From: JBGSYJ01 sp041748075
GTDB lineage: Bacteria; Acidobacteriota; Thermoanaerobaculia; Gp7-AA8
DNA: 64,000 nt
Direction of reading: 5' to 3'
NCBI GenBank assembly: GCA_041748075.1
Contig: JBGTDX010000146.1
Coordinates: 13,215-77,214, forward strand
In this document: positions 7,935 to 17,017 of the stretch, piece by piece
Layout of the letters: every line of letters begins with the position of its first letter
How positions within the stretch are numbered: the stretch's first letter is position 1
Translations under genes and position numbers: made by a program
Notes under the pieces: generated by a model
What the model saw: only the letters and a program-made list of their open reading frames with translations
Database searches by the model: none
What the model was told of the DNA's origin: nothing

Positions 7935-9635
7935 ATGAAAACGCGTCTCGCATTTCCGGTCCTGGCTACCCTCTTTTTCGCATCCTCCCTCTCGCTTGCG
8001 GCCAGTGAGGCTGTCGTGCTCGACACCGACGGTCTGCGACTCGCACGCGTCGACCTGACCAGCGGCAAGGTCCTCGCGAGCCTCACCCTCCCGGTCGGCG
8101 CCGACAGTGTCGTCAGATCGCCTGACGGAAGCCGGCTGGTCATCCTCTTCCGCGGGGAGGGAAAGGAGACCTTCTGGACCGGTACCTTCCTCCCGACCAC
8201 CAGGTCATCAGCAATGGTCGTCGACAGCGCCACACTCGAAGCGGAAGGAACGGTCGAACTGGCGTGGGCGGTCGGCAATCGCGGCTTCGCCGCTGATGGC
8301 TCGCTGCTCGTGCTCGCGCCCGGAGTGCAGACACGTAAGCCGGCCGAGACGAAAAACGGAGAGCTGATTCGTTTCAACATCACGGATCCGGGGAAGGCAA
8401 CACGCCTCCCCCTCGGCCGTCCGGCGAGCGTCTTCGGTATCTCCCCTGACGAGAAGGTCGGAATCCTCTTCTTCCCCGCCGCCCCCAAAGCGAGTCCCGC
8501 GCGAAAGGCGGAGATCCGTTTCGTCGACCTCACCACCATGGAGCAGGTCGGGAGCGTCACGCTCGACGGCGAGCCGGATGAGCCGGTCGCCTTCCCGTCC
8601 GGCTCGAACCTCTACGTGCTCGACCGGGGCACTGGAAGAAACCCCGGGAAGCTGCACGTAGTGTCGATCGACAAGCGTGCAGTCGCCGGGACGCTGGAGC
8701 TTGGGGCGTTCCCCATCATCGGCGGGATGGACCCCGAGTCCGGCACTCTTTTCGTTCTCAATGTTGCGCCGAAGGCGAAGGGAGACCGGAGCGTAACCGG
8801 TGAGCTGCACGTGATCCGCGGAACGGATATCGCTGCGACGATCCAGCTCGGCCACTCGGGCCAGGCGATGCGTCTGTCGAATGACAGGAAGCGCGCCTTC
8901 ATTAGCGGGGGAGTCGGCTTTTCGATTGTCGATCTCGAATCAGCCCGTGCGGACTCGCTGACGATCGGCGGATCCGCAGCCGACATTCTCGTCGCACCTG
9001 ATGAGCGGAGTGCCGTCGTTTATCATCGCGGCCCCGACTGGTGTTGCAACGCTACGGTCCTCGATCTGGAGAACGGCAAGGCATTCGAGACCTTCCAGAC
9101 CGGCAGCAAGGGGGCACGCATCGTCCAGGCGCTCGAAGCGGCAGCCGCGTCGATCAGCTCCTATCAATCGGCGAAGTCTGCGGCGGCCAGGAGCGGGGCG
9201 AACTCCTTCAGCTATACGGTCTACACGCCGCGGGCGGGAGAGAAGGCACGCGGGCCGCTCGCCTTCGCCCCTGACGGCACCCACGCGTACGCGCTCGATA
9301 CGCAGACCAACGATGCCACGGTGATCGACATCGCCACCGGCAAGCGGAGCGCAAACCTCGGAGTTGCTTCCGGCGGCGAGGAGCTCGTACCGCTCGGCGA
9401 CGGACGGGTGATCGCCGTTGTCGCTGCCGGAGGCATTGACCTGATCGATACGGCAGAGCAGAAGCTCCTCCCCCGGGTCGACCTGGGGGGCAACATCGTC
9501 GACTTCGTCATGACTCCCGATCGCCGTCACGCTGTCGCAGTGAGCCGCGGCCTTCTCGTCACACTCGATGAGAAGGGAACGGTGGTCTCGCGCATTACGA
9601 CATTCAAACGACCGGTTCAGTTGCTCTTTCCGTGA
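7935..9635 (+). CDS. Secreted beta-propeller (YVTN/WD40-like) protein
   Basis: 566 residues. ATG chosen over a GTG 3 bases earlier because AAGGAG is ideally spaced. Signal peptide (MKTRLAFPVLATLFFASSLSLAASEA). The rest consists of repeated blades with 'SPDGSRLV', 'AADGSLLVLAPG', 'SPDEKVGILF', 'APDERSAVVY', 'APDGTHAYALD' and 'TPDRRHAVAV' motifs, typical of YVTN-type propellers in the periplasm. No catalytic motif. It may be a binding or scaffold protein; partner unknown. Confidence 0.75.
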   Translation: MKTRLAFPVLATLFFASSLSLAASEAVVLDTDGLRLARVDLTSGKVLASLTLPVGADSVVRSPDGSRLVILFRGEGKETFWTGTFLPTTRSSAMVVDSATLEAEGTVELAWAVGNRGFAADGSLLVLAPGVQTRKPAETKNGELIRFNITDPGKATRLPLGRPASVFGISPDEKVGILFFPAAPKASPARKAEIRFVDLTTMEQVGSVTLDGEPDEPVAFPSGSNLYVLDRGTGRNPGKLHVVSIDKRAVAGTLELGAFPIIGGMDPESGTLFVLNVAPKAKGDRSVTGELHVIRGTDIAATIQLGHSGQAMRLSNDRKRAFISGGVGFSIVDLESARADSLTIGGSAADILVAPDERSAVVYHRGPDWCCNATVLDLENGKAFETFQTGSKGARIVQALEAAAASISSYQSAKSAAARSGANSFSYTVYTPRAGEKARGPLAFAPDGTHAYALDTQTNDATVIDIATGKRSANLGVASGGEELVPLGDGRVIAVVAAGGIDLIDTAEQKLLPRVDLGGNIVDFVMTPDRRHAVAVSRGLLVTLDEKGTVVSRITTFKRPVQLLFP

Positions 9636-9705
9636 GCCTTTTTCCGCTCTCACGCAGGCGGTCGGACACTCTCTCGATTGTCCTCCGCCTGTCGGATCCC
9701 TATCG

Positions 9706-9799
9706 CTGCAATTGAGAATTGAGAATTGAGAATTCAGAAAGGAGGACCGGGCATCGATTCACCCCTTCTGAATTCTGAATTCTAAATTCTCAATTGCAG
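9706..9799. repeat. AATTGAGAATTC-type palindromic element, copy A
   Basis: Ends are CTGCAATTG (9706-9714) and its complement CAATTGCAG (9791-9799). The arms carry three GAGAATT units on the left and TTCTGAATTCTGAATT-type units on the right, around a GC-rich centre. A second copy lies at 11887-11964, so the two flank the symporter operon. Confidence 0.8.
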
Positions 9800-9883
9800 T
9801 TCTGCCCGTTCCCTCTCGCTTGAAGCATTCCCTCGCCAATGTGATAGAAAGGCTCCTTCCACATCACATCGAGAGGAGTGAGA

Positions 9884-11416
9884 GTGGCAGAAACCCGAAG
9901 TCAGTGGAGCTCCCGCGCCGGGTTCATCCTCGCCGCCTCGGGTTCGGCAATCGGGCTCGGAAACATTGTCTTCTTCGGCGCGAATGCCTACGCATTCGGC
10001 GCAGGTGCCTTCTACTTCCCCTACCTCATCGCCCTGATCCTGATCGGCGTTCCTGTGCTGATTGCGGAGCTCGGCCTCGGCAGCGTCACGCGGAAATCCT
10101 TCCCCGCTTCTCTGCACGCCATCGGAGGCCGATGGGGTGAGTTCATCGGCTGGTGGGGAATCCTCAACGCCGCGTTCATCACCATGTACTACGTGACGAT
10201 CCTGGCGTGGGTCTGCGGTATGTTCATCGGCTCGTTCGGCCCGTTGTGGTCGGCGGCCACCGACGTCCCCGCCTTCGCGATCGACGACATGGCCAATCCG
10301 ACCGGCTTCTTCTTCCGGATGATCTCGTCATGGCCCGTCCTGGCGCTGGTCGCCTTCGTCTGGATGCTCAACGTCATCATCGTTCGCCGCGGCGTGGAAA
10401 CGATCGAGCAGGTGGTCAAGGTGTTCGTCCCCCTGATGTGGGTCTTCATGATCGTTCTCATCATCCGAGGCGTGACGCTCCCTCACGGAGAGGACGGCGT
10501 GTACCTCCTTTTCACGCCCGACTTCTCGATCATGGGCAATCCGGAGGTATGGCGCGGAGCGGCCAGCCAGATATTCTTCAGCCTGACGCTCGGTTTCGGC
10601 GTGATGACCGCGTACGCGTCCTATCTTCCGCGGAAGTCCGATCAGGTCAACAACGGCATGATCATCGCGTGCCTCAACTGCGGCTTCGAGTTCATCGCCG
10701 GAATCGCCATCTTCTCGATCCTCTTCACCTTCGCCATCGTTCCGCGGGCCTCGACGATCGCCATGATGTTCTTCGTCGTCCCCCACGGCATCGCGGCCAT
10801 GCCTTGGGGCGTGATGATCTTCGGACTCCTCTTCTTCCTCCTTCTGCTCATGGCCGGCCTCACCTCGTCGATCTCGCTGGTCGAGGGCATCGTCACGGCT
10901 ATGATCGACAAGTTCGGCTGGAAGCGCCGCAGTACCCTCTTCGTCGCCGGAGCGGTCGGCCTCTTTGGCAGCCTCGTCTTCGCCATGCCGGTCGTGATCG
11001 ACAGGGGCCTTACAAGCAACGGCACGTTCGGCCTCAGCATGCTCGACCTCATCGATCACTGGGCCTTCGGTTACGGCCTGCTGATCGTCGGCCTGATCGA
11101 GTGTCTCCTCATCGGCTGGAAGCTGCCGGTGTCCCGTCTGCGGGAAGCGCTCAACGAGTATGGTCCGGTGAAGCTGCCGCGCCAGTTCGACTGGCTGATC
11201 AAGTACATCATTCCCTTCGGGCTGATCCTCATCCTCGGCTCGTCCGCTCTCGAAGAAATCCGCGGCGGGATCTATGGCCATGACATGCAGCTGGATTTCG
11301 GGGCGGCGCTCCCCATCGCCGCCTTCGCCGTCTGGCTGCTTGGAACGATCCTGATGGCGTTCTGGCTCACCGTCAGGCAGCCTGCAAGCCATGTCACGGG
11401 AGGCGACCATGCGTGA
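9884..11416 (+). CDS. Sodium-dependent transporter, neurotransmitter:sodium symporter (NSS) family
   Basis: 510 residues. The GTG at 9884 is chosen because AGGAG lies 5 bases before it (a GTG at 9878 overlaps that site). The opening WSSRAGFILAASGSAIGLGNIV is the NSS TM1 signature (unwound Gly-containing sodium site), followed by about twelve hydrophobic segments with WGEFIGWWGILNAAFITMYY and FFSLTLGFGVMTAYASYLP. It would import amino acids or related amines with Na+. The next gene overlaps its end by 8 bases, so the two are a coupled pair. Confidence 0.9.
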   Translation: MAETRSQWSSRAGFILAASGSAIGLGNIVFFGANAYAFGAGAFYFPYLIALILIGVPVLIAELGLGSVTRKSFPASLHAIGGRWGEFIGWWGILNAAFITMYYVTILAWVCGMFIGSFGPLWSAATDVPAFAIDDMANPTGFFFRMISSWPVLALVAFVWMLNVIIVRRGVETIEQVVKVFVPLMWVFMIVLIIRGVTLPHGEDGVYLLFTPDFSIMGNPEVWRGAASQIFFSLTLGFGVMTAYASYLPRKSDQVNNGMIIACLNCGFEFIAGIAIFSILFTFAIVPRASTIAMMFFVVPHGIAAMPWGVMIFGLLFFLLLLMAGLTSSISLVEGIVTAMIDKFGWKRRSTLFVAGAVGLFGSLVFAMPVVIDRGLTSNGTFGLSMLDLIDHWAFGYGLLIVGLIECLLIGWKLPVSRLREALNEYGPVKLPRQFDWLIKYIIPFGLILILGSSALEEIRGGIYGHDMQLDFGAALPIAAFAVWLLGTILMAFWLTVRQPASHVTGGDHA

Positions 11417-11876
11417 GCTGATTCGCCTGTCGGTCCTGACACTCTTCCTGGCGGCGCTCCCGTCGCCGGCCGCGGCGCAGTCGATCGAGCTCGAGGAGCA
11501 GTATCCGCTGAGGCAGCAGCCCCAGAGGCTGGTCGTGCTGCAGGATGCGCGGCCGCTGCCGGGAGCCCTGGTCACGGCGCGCTACCGTCCCAACAGCCAG
11601 ACTACCTTCAGCGAGACCCTCGCTCCGACCGACAGCGCCGGAAGTGTCATCTGGACGCCCCGGGACGCCGGTATCGTCACTCTGGAAGCGCGCGCATCCG
11701 CCGCCGACGAGACGCCGATCGCGACCCTCGACGTCGCCGTCCGGTTCGAGCGGTTTCCGCCTGCAGGACTGGCCATCATGATCTTCGCCGCCCTCCTTCT
11801 GTTCGGAGGCGCCGCCTTCGGCATGACCATGCTGCTGCGCGGCCCGCTTCCGGAGGACGAGCCGCCGAGCACATGA
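11409..11876 (+). CDS. Secreted, C-terminally anchored accessory protein of NSS transporter
   Basis: 155 residues. ATG at 11409 inside the 3' end of the transporter gene, with GGGAGG upstream. Signal peptide (LIRLSVLTLFLAALPSPAAAQS), then a small beta-sandwich-like domain (LVVLQDARPLPGALVTARYRPN...TPRDAGIVTLEA) resembling carboxypeptidase regulatory/Ig-like folds. One C-terminal transmembrane helix (PPAGLAIMIFAALLLFGGAAFGMTMLL) and a short acidic tail. The 8-base overlap suggests it works with the symporter at the outer face of the membrane. Function inferred from context only. Confidence 0.6.
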   Translation: MRELIRLSVLTLFLAALPSPAAAQSIELEEQYPLRQQPQRLVVLQDARPLPGALVTARYRPNSQTTFSETLAPTDSAGSVIWTPRDAGIVTLEARASAADETPIATLDVAVRFERFPPAGLAIMIFAALLLFGGAAFGMTMLLRGPLPEDEPPST

Positions 11877-11886
11877 CTGAGCGGTA

Positions 11887-11964
11887 AATTGAGAATTGAG
11901 AATTCAGAATTCAGAAAGGGCTGAATCGAGGCCGGTCCTTTTCTGAATTCTGAATTTTCAATTG
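11887..11964. repeat. AATTGAGAATTC-type palindromic element, copy B
   Basis: AAATTGAGAATTGAGAATTC on the left, with TTCTGAATTCTGAATTTTCA (about 11941-11960) on the right as the inverted arm, around a GC-rich middle. Clearly the same family as 9706-9799. It follows the symporter accessory gene and separates it from the convergent VOC gene. Confidence 0.8.
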
Positions 11965-11981
11965 TGGCAGGGGCGCTCCTG

Positions 11982-12458
11982 TCAACCCCGCCGCGCGGCC
12001 TCGATGGTGGCAATATCGATTTTTTTCATCGGCATCATCGCTTCGAAAGCACGCCTTGCCTCATCGCCACCAGCCGCGAGCGCGTCGGTCAGCGCGCGCG
12101 GGGTGATCTGCCAGGAGAGGCCCCAGCGGTCCTTGCACCAACCACATTGGCTTTCCTCACCCCCATTGGTGACGATCGCATTCCAGTAGCGGTCGGTCTC
12201 TTCCTGATTGTCCGTCGCAATCTGGAACGAAAAGGCCTCGCTGTGCCTGAACTCCGGGCCGCCGTTGAGACCGAGGCAGGGAATGCCCAGAACGGTGAAC
12301 TCTACTGTCAGCACATCGCCCTTCTTGCCGCCCGGGTAATCACCGGGCGCCTCGTGAACAGCGGTCACTTCACTATTCGGAAAAGTGGCGGCGTAGAAGC
12401 GCGCCGCTTCGGCCGCATCTTTGTCGAACCAGAGACAAATCGTGTTCTTCGGCTTCAT
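11982..12458 (-). CDS. VOC-superfamily PhnB-like protein
   Basis: 158 residues from the ATG at 12458 (GGGGAG about a dozen bases upstream; the longer open frame lacks signals). KNTICLWFDKDAAEAARFYAATFPNSEV, FTVLGIPCLGLNGGPEF and DRYWNAIVTNGGEESQCGWCKDRWGLSWQI are hallmarks of the 3-demethylubiquinone-9 3-methyltransferase-like / PhnB subgroup of the vicinal-oxygen-chelate fold. These small proteins are usually of unknown function and often metal-binding. Convergent with the symporter operon. Confidence 0.85.
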   Translation of the reverse strand: MKPKNTICLWFDKDAAEAARFYAATFPNSEVTAVHEAPGDYPGGKKGDVLTVEFTVLGIPCLGLNGGPEFRHSEAFSFQIATDNQEETDRYWNAIVTNGGEESQCGWCKDRWGLSWQITPRALTDALAAGGDEARRAFEAMMPMKKIDIATIEAARRG

Positions 12459-12766
12459 ATTCGTATACTCCCCCTCGAGCTCGATCAGGTTGAACGCCAC
12501 GGTTTCCTCGGGGGCCGTCTCGGGCCGATAGGAGACTCATCACCGAGCGGACGTCATCGCCCGGCATCCGCTACGTGGCCTCGGAGTGTATGCAAGTTTC
12601 GGACGCGAGGAGAGCTGACGGGCACACCCACACGTTTCGGAGCCCACCTCGCACCCCACGGATGAGTTGCTGTCATCGGACTCTCTATTCCCGATTTTCA
12701 ACATTCTTCAGCGATGGCCATTCGGGGCCCGGCGCTTGCAATGATGCGCGAAGAGAGAGGTGACCC
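12459..12766. other. Divergent intergenic region, no gene seen
   Basis: 308 bases between the VOC gene and the tandem-repeat secreted protein gene. Several frames are open but none has start signals or family resemblance. GAGAGGTGA just before 12767 is the ribosome site of the next gene. Confidence 0.4.
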
Positions 12767-14020
12767 ATGCGCACTCCATTGACTGCGATTCTGCTGCTGA
12801 CCCTGTCGCTGCTTCCGGCGGCGCGGACGTCAGCGCTTCAAACGAATGAGCTGCTCGCGGTGACGGCTATGCCGCTTGCCGTCGCAGCCGCGACCGATGG
12901 TTCCGGAGTTCTCACCAATGACCTGATTGATGTCGTCAGGCTTTTAAACGCTGCGGCCGTTCCCGCACCGCAGTTCATCGAGGTCGTCCGCTACGTACCC
13001 GCGGCAATCATCGTCGAAGAAACTCCCGATCCGTTTGTGGTGTATCTCGAGGAACAGTACGATGCGGGCCTTCGCGGAGATCAGTACGTCACCGTCGTGC
13101 AGAACCGTCTCCGCACCTACGACCTCGGGCCGGTCGAGCTCAACGTTGTCGAGCCGGTCGCCGTTCGCTATGTCGAGACCTCGTACTTCGAGCCGCGGAC
13201 CTTCTTCCCGGCGGTCGTACAGACCCGGATCTCGCCGTATTACGCGGTGCCGATGAGAGCCGCGTACGACCGAAACGACCTCATCGCTCTCGCGGCGATG
13301 CCGCTCGCAGTGGTCGCGGTGTCCGAGCTCAGCGGAGTTCCAGCCGGCGATCTCTTCAATCTGGTCGGCCTCCTGAATGCGGCCGCGGTTCCGCCGGTGC
13401 AATTCGTCGAAACGGTGCGATACGCGCCGGCCGCGTTCGTGGTCGATGATGGACGCGCGCCGTTCGTGGTGTATCTGCAGGAGCGTTTCGACTCGGGGCT
13501 GCGAGGCCCGCAGTTCGTCACCGTCGTCGAGGAGCGTCTTCGCACCTACGACCTCGGGGCCTTCGACATCAACGTCCTCTCGCCGCGGCTCGTGCGATAC
13601 GAGCCCGGAGTGTTCTACAGACCGGACGAATTCTTCCCGCCGATCGTGAGAACGCGCGTGATCGAGCGGAGAGGCCATCCGCACGGGGGACCTCCGGGTC
13701 AGATCAAGAAGCAGATCGGCGTGCAGACCGGCGCGGAGGTCGTGCACGGCAGCAGCCGCGGACGCCGCACATCGAGCGCCGCAAAGAACGAGAAGAACAC
13801 ACAGGTCATCGTCACTCGTGAGCGTACTCGCGAGCGCGTGATCCGGAATGAACCGCCGGGCCAGGCGAAGAAGAACAATCCTCGCGTAGCACCTCCGCGC
13901 AAGCAGGACTCGAAGCCGAATGCCGGCAATCCGGGACAGGGAAACAAGGGCGAGAACAAGGGGCAGGGGAGGGGCAAAGGCGGTAACCCTGGCAAAGGAA
14001 AAGGAAAGGACAAGTCATGA
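12767..14020 (+). CDS. Secreted protein with two tandem ~135-residue repeats and basic Gly/Lys tail
   Basis: 417 residues. Signal peptide (LTAILLLTLSLLPAARTSA). Repeat 1 (about 28-160) and repeat 2 (about 165-297) share the order: ELLAVTAMPLAVAAA / DLIALAAMPLAVVAV, NLLNAAAVP..QF.E.VRY.PAA, then PFVVYLEEQYDAGLRG / PFVVYLQERFDSGLRG, then FVTVVEERLRTYDLG. The tail is low-complexity and strongly basic (HPHGGPPGQIKKQ, NPGQGNKGENKGQGRGKGG). The repeat unit is not a domain I recognise. The basic tail could bind nucleic acid or an anionic surface. The stop overlaps the start of the downstream lipoprotein by 4 bases. Confidence 0.65.
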   Translation: MRTPLTAILLLTLSLLPAARTSALQTNELLAVTAMPLAVAAATDGSGVLTNDLIDVVRLLNAAAVPAPQFIEVVRYVPAAIIVEETPDPFVVYLEEQYDAGLRGDQYVTVVQNRLRTYDLGPVELNVVEPVAVRYVETSYFEPRTFFPAVVQTRISPYYAVPMRAAYDRNDLIALAAMPLAVVAVSELSGVPAGDLFNLVGLLNAAAVPPVQFVETVRYAPAAFVVDDGRAPFVVYLQERFDSGLRGPQFVTVVEERLRTYDLGAFDINVLSPRLVRYEPGVFYRPDEFFPPIVRTRVIERRGHPHGGPPGQIKKQIGVQTGAEVVHGSSRGRRTSSAAKNEKNTQVIVTRERTRERVIRNEPPGQAKKNNPRVAPPRKQDSKPNAGNPGQGNKGENKGQGRGKGGNPGKGKGKDKS

Positions 14021-14316
14021 AAGCGATGATCGCAGTTCTGATCTCGGCCGCGCTTCTCGCGGGCTGCCGGAATGAGGGCACCGCCGTCACGGCGGATGAA
14101 CCGGCAGTCGAAACGAAGGCGGCAGAGGAAGTCAACCTGACGCCGGAACAGCTGGGAGAAGTGGGCGCTCAGATCGCGAAGAATCCCGAAAATGCAAAGT
14201 CGATTCTCGAAGCGCGCGGTCTGAATGAAGCATCTTTCGAAAAGGCAGTCCGGGAGGTGACGGAAGATCCGGAAGCCTCGAAGAAATATGCAGAGGCGTA
14301 CAGACAGGACAGCTGA
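14017..14316 (+). CDS. Small lipoprotein
   Basis: 99 residues. Signal peptide with lipobox LLAGC (Cys at 17), then an acidic, helical stretch (EEVNLTPEQLGEVGAQIAKNPENAKSILEARGL...EDPEASKKYAEAYRQDS). The ATG lies inside ATGA with the upstream stop, so translation is coupled to the tandem-repeat protein. A membrane-anchored partner of that protein is plausible. No known family. Confidence 0.7.
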   Translation: MKAMIAVLISAALLAGCRNEGTAVTADEPAVETKAAEEVNLTPEQLGEVGAQIAKNPENAKSILEARGLNEASFEKAVREVTEDPEASKKYAEAYRQDS

Positions 14317-14394
14317 GCGCGATCCTCCTGGAGTTGGGCCGGACCGCTACACGCTGCCGGTCAGACGTTTTGCCGTGCGCGGGCTACCCTCTCA

Positions 14395-14411
14395 GCGCAC
14401 CTCCGGTGCGC
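14395..14411. repeat. GCGCAC short palindrome
   Basis: GCGCAC-ctccg-GTGCGC, a 6-bp stem in the gap between the lipoprotein and the convergent histidine kinase. Similar small GC palindromes with 'ctccg/tcc' loops occur near 7668 and at 19934-19950. Could act as a weak bidirectional terminator; no T-run. Confidence 0.4.
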
Positions 14412-14561
14412 GGTTCATCAACACTTCATTGGCGCCCCGCCATTTACCTGCTCGGGATGACAGATGGTTCATTCGTCGCCACCGTGACTGGTCCCGTCGT
14501 CGTCATGCTTCTCATGAAGTTCGCTCGCGAAAACGTGGCGGATCATACTCCTCGCTGATGA

Positions 14562-15512
14562 TCATTCCGCGCACGGAATCCTGACGATGAAGGTCGCTCC
14601 CTTCCCTTCGCCTTCGCTTGCCGCTTCGACCGAGCCGCCGTGCAGTTCAATGATTTGCTTGACGATGGAGAGCCCGAGACCGAGACCGCCGAAGCGGCGT
14701 GCGACCGCCTGGGTGCCTCGCTCGAAGACGTGTGGCAGAAAGCGCGCGGCAATTCCTTCCCCGGTGTCGGATACCGTGATGACCGCGAACGAGCCATCGC
14801 GTTCCAGGCGGGTCTCGATCAACCCGCCGGTGGGGGTGAATTTGATGGCATTGGTCAACAGATTGGACACCACCTGAGCCAGCCGAGCCTGCTCACCTTT
14901 GACGATGATGGATGGCTCCCCGCTCATTCTCAGCGAGAGGCCTTTCGCTGCGGCCAGCGGACGCACCGCAGTCAGGGAGTCGTCGATGACCAGGCGCAGA
15001 TCGATCTTCTCCTCGGTGATCGCGAAATTGCCGGTCAGGATCCTCGAGACATCGAGCAGGGCATCTATGAGCTGCGCCTGAAGGGCGGCGCTGGTCGCGA
15101 TCGAGCGCGCGGCCTCAGTGATGGTTGGAGGGTCGGGCTTTTTCTCCAGCAGCGCAGCCCACCCGGCGATCGACGTCAGCGGCGAACGCAGCTCGTGCGA
15201 AATCGATGCGAAGAAGACGTCCTTCGCCTGAATGGCGCTCTTCGCCTCCTGGTACAACTGATTCATTCGCTCCGCGAGGGTTTGTGATCGAACGTTCGCA
15301 ATGACGAGATGGCCGTTGGCTTCGCGAAGCGCGTTCGTGAGCGCTTCGAGCTCCAGCAAAACGTCAGCCCGTTCCTGTTCTTCGGCGCGAAAGTGCTCCT
15401 CCTGTGCTTCGACAGCGTCTTCCCGCTGACTGAGAGATTCTTCCCGCCCTGGATTCTCGTCGCTCTTTGCTTTGGATCCCGCACTTTTCCGTTGTTTCGG
15501 CATTTCGCCCAC
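14562..15512 (-). CDS. Cytoplasmic sensor histidine kinase (KaiC-associated)
   Basis: 316 residues, no transmembrane segment. A charged coiled-coil (about 20-98) leads into HisKA with ASISHELRSPLTSI (phospho-acceptor His106), then HATPase with N box QVVSNLLTNAIKF, G1 VSDTGEGIA and G2 RFGGLGLGLSI. It lacks PAS, HAMP or receiver domains, so the input probably comes through the coiled coil or the neighbouring KaiC-like protein. It starts 5 bases after the KaiC-like stop, as the last gene of a three-gene minus-strand operon. No response regulator is adjacent. Confidence 0.9.
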   Translation of the reverse strand: MGEMPKQRKSAGSKAKSDENPGREESLSQREDAVEAQEEHFRAEEQERADVLLELEALTNALREANGHLVIANVRSQTLAERMNQLYQEAKSAIQAKDVFFASISHELRSPLTSIAGWAALLEKKPDPPTITEAARSIATSAALQAQLIDALLDVSRILTGNFAITEEKIDLRLVIDDSLTAVRPLAAAKGLSLRMSGEPSIIVKGEQARLAQVVSNLLTNAIKFTPTGGLIETRLERDGSFAVITVSDTGEGIAARFLPHVFERGTQAVARRFGGLGLGLSIVKQIIELHGGSVEAASEGEGKGATFIVRIPCAE

Positions 15513-15517
15513 CTCGC

Positions 15518-17017
15518 TCAGCGCTTCTTCCGCGGTTCTGTTCTGGCAGGCGCTGCGCTTGCGATTTCCTCGGGACTGCCGGTCAGCAGTCCCTTGTAGT
15601 TTCGCGGCGACTCGCCGACCACGATGCCGGTCCTTGTGATCTCGAAGAGACGGAGATCACTGCTATGGTCGCTCCCGCGCACTTTCACGACAGTCATCAC
15701 CCGCTGCAACCGGGCATTCATCTCGATGTATCGCTGCATGATGATCACGTCGGTCAGAAACGCCGTTCCGTGCGGACTGAAGCGAAGGTCCGTGTACGTG
15801 TCCTCCAGTTCGGCGGTCATCATCATCGTGATCCCCATCCCGGTAAGGACGGCGACCATGCGGTAGAGCGACTCGCGAAAGTCCTCGCGGAATGTGGGAG
15901 CCAGTGCCAACTGGAAGCCGGAGAGCGAATCGACCACCAGCCGGCGAGCTTTCAGGCGGTGAATCTCCTCGACGATCGCATTGAGCGTTTCATCGATGGA
16001 GAGGTCGAGCGGGCGTGAATGGATGACGCCCACTTTTCCCTGCCGGATCATCTTTTCGAAGGCCCGGCCGCCCGGCGGAGTCTGCGAGTATTCATTCGGG
16101 CGCTTCTCGAAAACCGCGAGGATGCCCGGCTCGTCGTGGTGAACGCCGGCCATGATGAATTGCGTGGCCAGCACGCTCTTGCCGGAGCCCGACGGGCCGG
16201 CGACGAGCACGGAATAGCCGTCCGGGATGCCTCCACCGAGCATCTTGTCCAACTCCTCGTTGTCGAGTGAGAGACGCGCTCTCGCCTTACGGCCCGGTTT
16301 GCGAGAGGGACCGACGATGACTCGTGGAAATACCTCGATCCCGTCGGTGGTGATGCGAAAGGTGTGCAGACCGGGGATCGGTGCCTGCCCCCGCATTTTC
16401 ATCACCTGCGTCTTGCGGACCATGGAATTGCGATCGATGCTCTGATAAAGCCACACCACCCCGTCCGCCACCGTGAAGACCGGATCGCGCTCGGCCTCTC
16501 CCGGCTGATACTCGCCGATCAGAAACGTCGTCGCCTGCCATCCAGTCATCCGGATGGCGAGTTGCTGGACGAAGTGCTGCAGGTCGATATCTCCGTCCCT
16601 CTCGGTCGCGGCGGCCTGAGCGATGGTCCGAAAGGAATCGACGAATACGAGGGCCGGGCTCGTGGCCTCGACTTCCTGAACGATCCGCGCGAGGACCTTC
16701 TCCAACGATCCAGCGACAAGATCCTGGCTCAGATTGACGAAGCGAGTCGAGTCGTCCAGGCGATCCAGATCGAAGAAATGGAACTGCTGCTGGTAGCGCA
16801 GCATCTTCAGCGGGGGCTCGCCGACAACGGTGAAGTAGATGGCGTGGCACTTCGGTCCGGAGAGGCCGAACATGATGTGATGCGCCAGCGTGGTCTTGCC
16901 CGAGCCGGGTGCGCCGGCAATGAGATTGAAAGAGAATTCCGGCAGGCCCCCGCCCAGAATCTGATCGAGTCCCGGCACGTTGGTGCGGAGTTGTCGAATC
17001 GGAACTTTGTCGGTCAT
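15518..17017 (-). CDS. KaiC-like double-domain RecA ATPase
   Basis: 499 residues from the ATG at 17017 (ATGA overlap with the upstream stop). Two RecA-like domains: Walker A GAPGSGKT (35-42) with Walker B ALVFVD (122-127), and Walker A GPSGSGKS (274-281) with RLVVDSL later. The architecture matches KaiC. By eye, the CII phosphorylation pair of cyanobacterial KaiC (Ser-Thr before ITD) aligns with Ala-Phe in GTAFLTDVII, so the autophosphorylation cycle is probably absent. No kaiA or kaiB is seen. In non-cyanobacterial genomes such proteins pair with histidine kinases, as here, and likely act as ATP-driven signalling switches. Confidence 0.88.
   Translation of the reverse strand: MTDKVPIRQLRTNVPGLDQILGGGLPEFSFNLIAGAPGSGKTTLAHHIMFGLSGPKCHAIYFTVVGEPPLKMLRYQQQFHFFDLDRLDDSTRFVNLSQDLVAGSLEKVLARIVQEVEATSPALVFVDSFRTIAQAAATERDGDIDLQHFVQQLAIRMTGWQATTFLIGEYQPGEAERDPVFTVADGVVWLYQSIDRNSMVRKTQVMKMRGQAPIPGLHTFRITTDGIEVFPRVIVGPSRKPGRKARARLSLDNEELDKMLGGGIPDGYSVLVAGPSGSGKSVLATQFIMAGVHHDEPGILAVFEKRPNEYSQTPPGGRAFEKMIRQGKVGVIHSRPLDLSIDETLNAIVEEIHRLKARRLVVDSLSGFQLALAPTFREDFRESLYRMVAVLTGMGITMMMTAELEDTYTDLRFSPHGTAFLTDVIIMQRYIEMNARLQRVMTVVKVRGSDHSSDLRLFEITRTGIVVGESPRNYKGLLTGSPEEIASAAPARTEPRKKR

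Noticed and set aside
9711..9735. GAGAATT units looking like a short tandem array or CRISPR
   Set aside because: Only three 7-base units with no spacers, and they form one arm of a palindromic element.
10328..11575. A 415-codon antisense frame under the NSS transporter
   Set aside because: Extremely Asp/Glu/His/Arg-rich complement of membrane-protein codons. The sense strand has the NSS signature.
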